From NCBI GenBank assembly GCA_003988855.1, contig QYAI01000024.1, positions 124,001-188,000 of the forward strand: a DNA stretch of 64,000 nucleotides. Reading direction: 5' to 3'. Positions 1 to 9,560 of this stretch are shown one piece after another. The translations under genes were made by a program, and so were the position numbers. The DNA is from Arachnopeziza araneosa (Eukaryota > Ascomycota > Leotiomycetes > Helotiales > Arachnopezizaceae). The notes below the pieces were generated by a model that was not told the origin of the DNA, searched no databases, and saw nothing but the letters and a program-made list of their open reading frames with translations. How positions within the stretch are numbered: the first letter of the stretch is position 1; the number at the start of each line of letters is the position of its first letter.

Positions 1-517
1 AGACACCCAATGACAAATTTCCCCCTGCACTGAAACCACCAATGGCTACCTTCTTCCTGTCAAAGGGAAGAGTCTCGTCCTGTAAAATTGCTTTCACTAC
101 ATCTGTGAGTGCATTCACACTTGATGGATATGCTTGTTCTGGCGCCAATGGATACTCTAAGCTCACGACCAAGATTTTGTTTTTGTTGGAAAATGGAGAG
201 CACACCACATCATCAGCTTCTGCGTCACAGATACAAAAGCCTCCACCATGAATGTCTAGATAAAGTGGAAGTGGAGGATCTCCTTCTGAGTATGAGTCTG
301 GAATAAAAAACCTATGCTTCAGGGTGGGATGAACAGCGTATGACTTGATAAAAGTTGGCGCAATAGACCTGTCGCGCACGAAAGGCAGCCGTTTGAATCT
401 GAAAATCTGTCTAACCATGAATTTGAATATACGGATTTGAATTCCATAAGTCAAGCGTTGAAAGAGTGACAGAGGAGCTGGAAATATCGGCTCATCCGGA
501 ATTGAAGAGCTGGCCAT
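1..517 (-). CDS. Alpha/beta hydrolase fold-3 protein (N-terminal part; cut by window edge)
   Basis: Reading the minus strand from the ATG at 515-517 gives 172 open codons that run off base 1. The protein has an HGGGF oxyanion-hole motif at about residues 90-94, an EYPLAPE segment near 121, and the nucleophile elbow GFSAG with Ser at about 163. This order is that of the hormone-sensitive-lipase / AB-hydrolase-3 family, which hydrolyses esters such as acetylated sterols or small lipids. No signal peptide is evident; residues 20-42 are mildly hydrophobic and basic. The catalytic Asp and His would lie outside the window. It is divergent from the DUF1308 gene. Substrate cannot be inferred. Confidence 0.85.
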   Translation of the reverse strand, partial: MASSSIPDEPIFPAPLSLFQRLTYGIQIRIFKFMVRQIFRFKRLPFVRDRSIAPTFIKSYAVHPTLKHRFFIPDSYSEGDPPLPLYLDIHGGGFCICDAEADDVVCSPFSNKNKILVVSLEYPLAPEQAYPSSVNALTDVVKAILQDETLPFDRKKVAIGGFSAGGNLSLGV

Positions 518-1084
518 CTCAATTCTTTGAGCCGAGGAAGCTCGTTCAACTCCACAAGCGTCAGTAAAGGAGAATAGATAGCTATCTGATACCTAAATGC
601 TTGGATAGTAAGATAGCCTCAGTCTCTCGGTTGGAAACTTAATCAAGTAGATCGTTCTGCTGATTGATGGATAATCAATTGTGTTCATTGACCGAGCTGA
701 GGCCGATGCAAACTCGTCAGATTGAGTAGACGACATTGGAGAAAATCACCAGCCACAATCAGCTTCAGCCACACCCTCCGAACTCTGCAGGTTTCAAGCA
801 GCGCAAATCAGTAATTTTCAATCAATAAGCAAGAATAGTAGATGAATATCTTAACTCGTCGTCAGTTCAATTTAAATTTTCATAATTAACCAGGTCGATT
901 TTCGTATTTCTAGGCATTATTTTAGCGGGTTGACAAAACAGTAATTTAATCCATTGACTTCTCTTGGGTTCTCTTAGTGAGTCAGTCAAATGTTGCAAAC
1001 AACTACAAGAAGCGCGAAAACGAACATTCTTCAATTCTCTTAAGCTTCAAACATCGATTGGCGATCATTGGATTGCAAACTCAA
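518..1084. promoter_or_regulatory. Divergent intergenic region, hydrolase / DUF1308 gene
   Basis: This 567-bp AT-rich stretch separates two start codons and must hold both promoters. A GTG at 977 opens the same frame as the downstream gene, but no ATG precedes 1085, so I take that part as 5' leader. No clear binding site or small gene was recognised. Confidence 0.5.
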
Positions 1085-2642
1085 ATGTCTTTAAAGGCTA
1101 CCACGGGTGACGATACGGTCGTCCAGGACGTACATGAACACGACACAGTTGTTGGCGATTTTTTAACTTCTGCACAGTTTAATCTTTCTGACGATTTAGA
1201 TCCGCTAGAAGTCGAAAAGTATGCTACGTACTTGCAACAGCGCTGTAGTCATATTCTACAGGAGATCAATGACTTTCAAGATTTTCTTAAGCTGTCAAAA
1301 CGAGAAAATAGTGTAGAGACCAGAACATTCAAGTCTGCAATACAATCTGAGCTAAAAATGATAGATAAGGTTGGTATTTCTCCTGTTCTCTCAGCACCGA
1401 GATTCTAAAAAGAGTTACCAGGTTGGAAAAGCCGACCCAAGCGACCCCAAAGTTCTACACAGCCTTCGATCTTCAAATCTTGTCTTTTACAGTGCTGTTT
1501 GGTCTGTCGCCAAATCCTGTAATGGAATCATTGCACTCACGAGGCGTCTTTACAAGGACACTTCTACCGGCAGTTCACTTCCTCGACACAAAAGTCATAC
1601 TGTAGTGGATATTGTAGCTCAAAATGGCCTGGAATGGATCAAAGTATCTTCGGTTACCGAAAAGAGAGTAATTTGGGATCTTGCAAAAGCTGGCTGGGTA
1701 GGCTCAGATAGCGACGATGATGAGGACGAAACTCAGTCGCTGCAGGAGGACGATTCAGAAGGACTTTTGAAGCAGGCAGAAATACTTTCACAAGCATCTC
1801 GAGCCTCCCGGGTCAATTACAGATATCCAACAGTAAAGATGATTCTACCAAGAATCAAGTCTAAACCAGACTCAGTAGAAGTGTCTAGCATCCTTCAAAA
1901 GATCGCAGAAATGGGAGTCATTGTCCAGACATCTGAGGAGTATCAGCGAAGAGAGATTCCCATAGCTGAAGTTCTCAGCAAAATGGCTGCGGAACGATCT
2001 GAGCCCCTCTCGGAGATTTTAAATGTTGATTGCACAATTCTCCTTGCGTTTGTGAGCGACATATCACATGGTTCAGTAGAGGCTCAAGACTGGCACCACA
2101 AAAATATCTCACGACAGATGGAGATGGAAAAAGAGGCCTCTCTGATGCAGAATAGTCTATGGCCAATATGTGCATCTCAAAAACTGGTATGCACACAAGA
2201 GGCTGCTGCTACGATGAAGCAGCTCGTCACCATTATGGGCACCGAGACAGAAAAGAAACGAGCGGGTTTGTTATTCAACGTGGATGACTTGCCCAAGGAA
2301 GAGATCATTTCAAAATTCCAGGAAGTCTCAGCCTATCCAGTGCCACCGAGTTGGAACCTACCGATCAAAATTATTGATGTAAATCTGACTACGATCGTAT
2401 CGCAGTGCCCGGGAGGAGCACAGAAACTACACGATGTGCTGACTCCGATAAATCAGTCAGTCTTTTTGTACGGCTGGGCGGCTGGCTTAACTACCATCAG
2501 TAGTAATCGAGCTATTGCTTCAAAAATCGAGACCGTCATTGAGGAGAATCGAATTGAGAAAGATATTCGAGGGCCTGATATCTGGCTGGCTCCATCTTCC
2601 AGATCATTGGTTGGGAAAGAGAAACTGAGAAGAGGGAATTAG
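1085..2642 (+). CDS. DUF1308 family protein (C7orf25-like)
   Basis: Two exons, 1085-1369 and 1422-2642, are joined over a 52-bp intron and give 501 residues. The N-terminal half carries a helical region and a block matching the fungal DUF1308 pattern (FYSAVWSVAKSC, then VDIVAQNGLEWIKVS). An acidic patch (SDSDDDEDE) follows near residue 195. The C-terminal third (VDCTILLAFVSDISHG onward) matches the DUF1308 core. ATG 1085 is chosen because the upstream frame has only a GTG. The family is conserved from fungi to man but has no established biochemical role, so no function is assigned. The gene ends 211 bp from the convergent Swd2 gene. Confidence 0.85.
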
Positions 2643-2853
2643 GTTGAGAGGGAATATGTTAAGTGAAGGACTGTCTCAAAGAAATCTTCACAGCTTGCCA
2701 AATAGGCTTGGAGAGTCAATTCATTGCCTGTTACTCTCACTATATGCAATGCAAGCTACCGTCGGCCCAATATCTGCGTGAATTCTTCCAACTCCTAAAA
2801 CGCCATTGACTTTTGGGTATCCAGCCGGAAGTCAAATTAGCAACGTATATCTC

Positions 2854-4111
2854 TCAAGCTAGACTCTGATCTGGGACCCAGAAGACAACCTCCTTATCGC
2901 CTGTTGCAAAAAAGTGAAGCCTAGGGTTGAACGCTATAACAGCCGAATCACCTCTGTAGTCGAGTTCATGAATAGGTGTGAGAAATCTCTCGGGATTTGG
3001 TGCCATTGTATCCCAGACAAGGACATTTTGCTGCCGAGATCCACTGAGGACATACCTTCCATCAGGACTGAAGCATGCATCGCCCATACTTGGGTAGAGA
3101 TATTCACTAGATTGAGCGTCGACTCCATTTGCGTTATTGTCACCAGCACCCAGCCTCCTCACACCACCTCTATCACGCCGAAGTGACGCCTTTAAGTTTC
3201 CATCAAATGCATCTAGGAGAAAATGGCTCACACCCGTCGTCCCAAGGAGCAGAGATTTGCCATCGTTTGAGAATTCAAGTTTATTCCATCCCTTACTGAT
3301 TGACTTGGACATATCTTGAGAATAATATGGTAGCATATCAAAAGTGGAAAAAGGCTCCTTGTCAAAATTTCGAAAGTCATAGAGTAGGATGGATTGTGCC
3401 GTGGGTGAGGCTACTGCAAAGACGGTTCCAGAAGGGTCCCAAGCTGCAAGGTAAGCTCCGTGTAAATTGAGTTTTCCGCAAGCATTCTTCGTGCCGGCGT
3501 CCCATATCCGAAGAGTGTTGTCTTCACTACAAGAGATGAAATTATCCTGACCTGGATGAAGCGATAGACACGTGACATTGTTTTCATGTCCTTCGAAATA
3601 TCGGAGGTACGAATTATCATGAGTAGAGAGGTATCTTATCGTATCTATCATACGGTCAATATATGAGAGAGAGAAAAGACAAACATCAACATACTGTTGA
3701 TTTTCGAGCTCGAGTGGATGATGCAGCCAGTCGCATGAGCAAAAATTGCCTGGCTTACACCGTATTTCTGGCTGAGCAGAGATTTTTGGTGTTTCCCTTC
3801 CTTGACGTTATATACCTGCATACTATTGTCGCTTTCAGAGGTGAGAAGAAGTCCGCCTTCATCATCAAAATCCAATGACAAGATGGTGCTTGGATTTGAT
3901 GTTGGTCTTGTTGGACCATGGGCTTGGGGCTCACGGCGAAAGTGCTGATTTAATTAGTGAACTTGAACTCAAGCATCTATACATATCTTACTTTCGTCGG
4001 CCGATATAAGGGTATCATCTCTGAGACTTGAGCAGTTGCTTGAACCCCATTCGCTTTCGCTCCCAATCCATTAGATCCCATTGGGGAGTCAATTATCATT
4101 GGAGTTGCCAT
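2854..4111 (-). CDS. swd2: WD40 protein Swd2 (COMPASS / Set1C and CPF subunit)
   Basis: Three exons (4111-3992, 3944-3695, 3644-2854; introns of 47 and 50 bp) encode 386 residues. The start ATG 4111 gives a short disordered tail and then the typical entry (SEMIPLYRPTK, later LSLDFDDEGGLLLTSE). The TIRYLSTHDNSYLRYFEGHE block is diagnostic of Swd2/WDR82, and WD repeats with RIWD and LVWD ends follow. In yeast Swd2 is in the Set1 complex, which methylates histone H3 Lys4, and in the cleavage/polyadenylation factor; human WDR82 corresponds. It acts in the nucleus. It is divergent from the Oac1 carrier gene with 439 bp between start codons. Confidence 0.93.
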
Positions 4112-4550
4112 GACTCAGATCGATTTCTGGCGTCAGCTGAGAGCCAGATTTTATGAGTTCCAACTACAAATCTTGAATGGAATGGACATTTCGTGAATTT
4201 TATCACCCAATATTCACTTGTTATTGATTAAAGGAATCGCCAAGCAAGGAAATCCTCGGAAAAATGATGCGCCGCTCCGAAGAGAGGTGCTGTGAATTCG
4301 GCTTAAGAATCCCTGCTGAAAGAGCTCAGTGTACAGTAAACTTTGGTTACAGTAAGCAAAGCCTGGCTATAATCACAAAATTTGAGCCAAATACGAGACT
4401 TCAGGGCGAAACCAAGGCTTACGGATTCCCAATGACTTACAGCAGTTGACACCGTAGAAGAATTCGCGCCGACCTCGACTCCACGAAAGAGCTGTTGATC
4501 ACATAACACGAGGCTCGGCGCCCCTTCTAAAGACAGAGAAGAACGAGAAG
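4112..4550. promoter_or_regulatory. Shared promoter region, swd2 / OAC1
   Basis: These 439 bp separate two divergent start codons. Sequence is mixed, with no coding potential that I trust and no recognised operator. Confidence 0.5.
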
Positions 4551-5622
4551 ATGGCTACAACATTAGGGTATGCAGCAGATCACAAGTGTCTGGCGTCTTA
4601 TTAACGATATCAGTGCTTTCGTTGCGGGCGGTATAGCAGCATGCGGAGCGGTCACCGCAACGCATCCCTTCGAGACTGTAAAAATCCGGTAGGATTCCTC
4701 CTATACTTTCAAGCAAGACTATGCTAACTTAAGGATGCAGAATGCAACTCCAAGGCGAACTACAAGAAAAAGGGCTGCAGCCACGGTTGTATAAAGGACC
4801 TTTCCATGGTGTTTCTGTGATCGTTCGCAATGAGGGGATACGAGGCATCTATCGGGGAATTGGGGCTGCATACGTCTACCAAATGATCCTCAATGGATGC
4901 AGATTAGGCTTCTACGAACCCATACGGCAAACGATTACAACTGCAATCTATACGGATCCTAAAACGCAAAGTTTAGGCGTGAATATCTTCTCAGGCGCAA
5001 CATCAGGAATTCTAGGCGCTGCAGCAGGTAGTCCGTTCTTCTTGGTAAAAACAAGATTGCAGAGCTTCTCTCCATTTGCTCCGGTAGGGACGCAGCATAA
5101 ATATAAGAATGCCGCAGATGGGATGAAGCAGATCTATAGAGCCGAGGGTGTGAGCGGGCTCTACAGAGGTGTGGGTGCGGCTATGGTACGGACGGGTTTT
5201 GGAAGCTCGGTTCAGCTACCAACATACTTCTTCGCCAAGAGGAGACTTATCAAGCATTTAGGAATGGAAGAAGGGCCTGCTCTGCATCTCGCAAGTAGTA
5301 CAGCAAGTGGTTTCGTGGTCTGCTGCGTGATGCATCCCCCAGGTAGCTTATCATCCCATATATTTGTACTCTGTTTAACCCCCATTCAGATACCATCATG
5401 TCACGGATGTACAATCAAAATGGTAACCTTTACAAAGGGGTTTTTGATTGTTTAGCTAAAACGGTGAAAACGGAGGGGCTGTTGGCTATCTACAAAGGCT
5501 TTTTGCCCCATTTGGCAAGAATTTTACCCCATACAATATTAACCCTCAGCTTGGCCGAACAAACGAACAAACTCATGCGCAGGTTTGAAGACAGGGTTCT
5601 TCCGTCATCAGTGAAGAAGTAG
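4551..5622 (+). CDS. OAC1: Mitochondrial oxaloacetate carrier Oac1
   Basis: Four exons (4551-4567, 4614-4688, 4741-5342, 5390-5622) make a 308-residue, six-helix mitochondrial carrier with three repeats. The carrier signatures are PFETVKIR at about 24-31, PFFLVKTRLQ from about 129, and PPDTIMSRMY near 229. MQLQGELQ directly after the first signature and the QLPTYFFAK and EGPALHLASS segments match yeast Oac1, which moves oxaloacetate, sulfate and related anions across the inner mitochondrial membrane. The last intron splits the third signature. A CTAAC branch point is visible in intron 2. The gene is convergent with CTU2, 137 bp away. Confidence 0.92.
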
Positions 5623-5759
5623 ATCTAAACACGAGATAGTAGAAGGTATGATGACTCGTGATCTTGTATATTCTAAATCAGCATTTTAGAGGAGTCGGAG
5701 CCTTTCGAAAGCGGTTCGGGCATATTTTGGAACATCTAGAAAGATTCAAAGAGTTTTCT

Positions 5760-6924
5760 TTACCCATTGACGGATCTTGAGCACCCGTAGCACAAAATGT
5801 CTTCTTTGACTAATCGTGAACTTGAATTTTGATCGCCGCCCCATCCAAAAATCCCATCTGTGCCTTCCTCAACAGGAAGCCCACATAATCCACAGGCGGT
5901 CGAACTGTCCGTTGGAAGTGGTTTCAGTTTGCTGGATGTCCTAACTACATTTGCAACAATACTAGGATAGTTCTCTTCCACTGACTCAAAATACTGAGCC
6001 ATAAGATCGTCAATTGTAGTCAACTTGGATGAGGCAGAGATGTTTGCAAAAGTCCTCTCACTGATGACTAAATCGGTAAGGGGAGGTGTAGTCAAGGAAC
6101 AGAATGTAGATATTTCCTTCTTGAGAAGATCCCGCATGGGATAATTGAATCCAATGCCGTATGGCGACATGCCATCAGAGACCTGCCAAGGTAGTGAAAA
6201 CCCACGACCCTTTGCTGTTTCAGTAAGAGTCTTCTCAGCAAGTTTAGTCGTCGTGTCTCCGAAAAGTATGCTCTCACAACCATTCCTCTTTGCTACGTCC
6301 ACTAGGAGGCGAGTGAGTAATGTTGACAAGACATCTGCTCTTGAGGTAGTTGATTTCAGGGCACCAATGAGACTTTGCAAACGTTCCGTGGAATATTTTT
6401 CAGACTCAAAATTCAGAGAGTGCGGTACCCCAAGCGAAGTCCAGTCTATATCATCTAAGCTGAGGGCTTCTTCCAAACCAAGATTCATGTATGTATGCCG
6501 TGGAAATCGGGATTTGTACTTCCCTAGTAGAACAGAAGACGTTTCCCGGTCCACAGACTCCACATGCAAATCTACGTGAACTACAAGGAGTTCGTAGGCG
6601 GTTCGGTTCATGCGATCGAACTGTCCCTGGAGATGGCTGTCTAAGATATTAAGTAACGATGATGATGACGGCCCATAGGATAGTGGGAATAGTAGCTTCT
6701 TTGTAGCTTTTGGAGTAGAACCTCGTATGCGATATGTTTCCATTCGTTTTATTGCTTTCGTTGTGATATAGGTAATAAAACATTTCCTTCTTTGGGTCAG
6801 TGTGAGTCAATATGTACAATGAAAGCAGAGTGACCTACTCGCAAACTGGTTCAGACCTTATCTGTTGGGTGATTTCATTCGCATTACATCTCTTGCAAAG
6901 ATTCCGAAATTCTTTGGATGCCAT
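5760..6924 (-). CDS. CTU2: Cytoplasmic tRNA 2-thiolation protein 2 (Ctu2/Ncs2)
   Basis: Two exons (6924-6839 and 6786-5760; 52-bp intron) give 370 residues. Exon 1 supplies the N-terminal CKRC pair and, across the junction, VCEKCF, followed by ITTKAIKRMETYR, the classic Ctu2 entry. The C terminus has further CxxC pairs (CGLCG and CYGC). Ctu2 is the non-catalytic partner of Ctu1. The pair takes sulfur from Urm1 and makes the 2-thio group of mcm5s2U at the wobble position of Lys, Glu and Gln tRNAs. Length is a little short for the family. Start ATG 6924 is the only one giving the first CxxC motif. Confidence 0.92.
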
Positions 6925-7248
6925 TCTAAACTCAGCCGGCGTTTTATAAATTTTGATCAGTGCGAAGGAGAATGGGAAAAATTCTGGTACAAGGCCAAGG
7001 CTGACTGATTGCCTTGCCTTGCGCGACCCTAGCGTGAATCGTTACGTTGCCTGTTCGAGGATTCCCAAAATATCTCAGCAGCTACTACGAAAGTAATCAA
7101 GTTACAATCGGCATCATTTTTCCTCATCCACTCTAGATTCCATGGCTCTGATAGCCGCATAATCTTCATACTGTCTCCAATTCTCCAAGGTTAATCGGGC
7201 GTTGCGGACGAATCCCTTCTGGAGATAGCCTCGAGGCTACTAGCAAAC
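6925..7248. promoter_or_regulatory. Shared promoter region, CTU2 / PTM1-like gene
   Basis: This 324-bp gap separates divergent start codons. Nothing else was recognised in it. Confidence 0.45.
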
Positions 7249-9184
7249 ATGAGGAATTGGTTCCATGGCTCGCTCTGGCTGGCAATGTCAATCTTGTCAA
7301 CTAGGGCGATGGAGATGCAAATGGTTTGCCACCTAAAAGAAGACCGTACGGAAATAAGATTCTAATAAGTTCACCAGGACCAGTCAAATGATAATCGACA
7401 ACTTTGCGCCGGAATGTACAGTCGAGCGGCCTGGGGCGGAGCAGCTGAACCACACATACTTGTTGAATTTCTAAAAGAAGACGTCGAAGGAGATGCGAAC
7501 CCAATAGCGAGCTTGGTGATATTTGAGTGGAAAGATTACGACCTCATAGGAGTGTTACCAACACCAGATTCTCCTTCCGTGAGTACTTACTGTGATTACA
7601 TCATGGCTAATTACTAAAAACTACTCCAGAAAGAATATATCTGTGACGCTGAGACAATCGACCTTGGTTACTGTAACAGCAACCACACTGGCGAATTCCT
7701 CTTGGCACCAAATGCAACCGAGATTTCGAGAAATCCGATATTCACCAAAGTAATAGAGCTTAAAGACCCGAAGCAGCCTATTTACTACCTAATTGAGAAG
7801 ACGGGATACTACTGCGTTGGGACAACTGTACCTGCCTACGTGACTGGGGATGTGAAATATACTGCGGTTGTGGAATTTCGTAACGCCTACGGAGAGCTCC
7901 CAGCAGCTCAAATTGCTAAGCTTCCTTTCTATGGAGGGATCACTATTGTATATGCGGTCATTGGAGCGTAAGAACATAATCGTACTTTCTAGATTTCTTA
8001 CTAATGTAATTTCAGGTTCTGGGCTTTCCTATATGTCCAGCACAGGCATGATATCTGTTAGTGTGCTAACCTACATATTTACTATTTTGACTGACATCAT
8101 TCTAGTGGCTGTTCAGAATTACATTACTGCCATCATTATATTCCTGATAGTGGAGATGTTGATGACTTGGGGCTTCTACGGTATGCTAAACTCTGATATT
8201 CAACATCACCAGCTAAAGTGCTCTAGATTTCATGAACAGAAATGGTTCTACAATTGGCTCTAAAGTCTTGATGGTTCTCGTTGCCATACTCAACGCTGGA
8301 AGAAACTCTTTCTCTTTCTTCCTCCTTCTGATTGTTTGCATGGGCTATGGTGTTGTCAAGCCAACGTTGGGCAAGACTATGATCTATGTCCGTTGGCTTG
8401 CTGCAGGCCATTTCATATTTGGTTTGATTTATTCTATTGCAAGCTTAACAGTAACACCGGAGACTGCAGGTGAGTGGAAGTAGAAACCCTCTTATATATT
8501 TACTCACGCAAACCAGGTCCTTTGGTACTCTTCGTCATCTTACCTTTGGCTGGAACACTAACAGCTTTCTACGTTTGGACACTTAACTCCCTGAATGCTA
8601 CCATGAAAGATCTCAATGAACGCAAGCAAACAGTTAAGGCGATGATGTATCGAAAACTATGGTGGTCTATTCTTGGTTCTATCATGGTCATCTTCGGCTT
8701 TTTCTTCTTCAATTCTTTTACGTTTGCTTCCGCTTCGGATCCTGATTTTGTACCATTCCATTGGCAAAGTCGATGGTTTGTTCTGGACGGCTGGCTTAAT
8801 ATTGTCTACCTTGCAGATGTGATGTTTATTGCATATCTTTGGAGGCCAACAGCAAATAACAGACGATTTGCCATGAGTGACGAACTAGCTCAGGATGATG
8901 AAGGCTTTGAAATTGCAGACTTCGGGGCTGAAGATGATGACGACGACGATGATCCGGAAAATGCAGCAGCGCATAAAGGCGATAGAACACAACCAGGCCA
9001 AGAAGGGCCAAGATACGATCCGGCACCCAAGTCATCTGCACCCAGAGCACCTAGAGATATACCGCGAGATAGTCTAGATGGAGAGACTATATTTGCAGTT
9101 GGTGAAGATGGTGATCGCTGGTCTGAAGACGGGAGTGAGGAAGAACGAGGAAATCTTGTGGGGAAGGCAGATAAAGATACTTGA
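7249..9184 (+). CDS. PTM1: Ptm1 / GPR107-type seven-transmembrane protein (lung 7-TM family)
   Basis: Seven exons (7249-7323, 7378-7578, 7630-7967, 8016-8056, 8106-8180, 8227-8469, 8517-9184) give 546 residues in one continuous frame. A signal peptide begins MRNWFHGSLWLAMSI; a luminal domain follows (NRQLCAGMYSRAAWGG), then seven hydrophobic helices with VQNYITAIIIFLIVEML and GYGVVKPTLGK, the hallmark of GPR107/GPR108/Ptm1. The cytosolic tail is very acidic (a DDDDDDDP run). Family members sit in the Golgi and endosomes and take part in vesicle traffic. The first junction (donor GTTTGC at 7324) is the least certain; the other splice sites are well supported by frame and homology. Confidence 0.88.
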
Positions 9185-9560
9185 AACTTCGATGAGCAGA
9201 TGTACTATTAGATGGTTAGGATCAACGGCGTTGAGACTAAAGGGTCCGGTTGTATGGTTTATCACATAGTATTCCCTAAATAAGCAGCGATTTAAGTCTA
9301 CTTCACGGTCCGGTCAAAATCCTATCCCCTTCCTTCCGTTAAGTTATAGGAATGGGTAAAGTCGCCACGGAATGCAAACAAAACCTTTTGTTGTCTAGAA
9401 GTGTCGAGGACAATGAATTTCGCCTTGGCGGTAAGCTTGTTCGATTTCCATAGATATTAAAATTGTATTACAATTCTCCTCTTCGGAGCCTAACTACTGA
9501 AAGCTGATAAGGATCAATATTCCAACTCATGGGACAATCATTTCGAATATGAAAGTAAAA
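9185..9560. other. Convergent intergenic region
   Basis: This 376-bp stretch lies between two 3' ends. No coding potential or repeat was recognised; it presumably holds the polyadenylation signals. Confidence 0.4.

Noticed and set aside
977..1084. GTG start for the DUF1308 gene
   Set aside because: Fungal nuclear genes start with ATG; the first in-frame ATG is at 1085.
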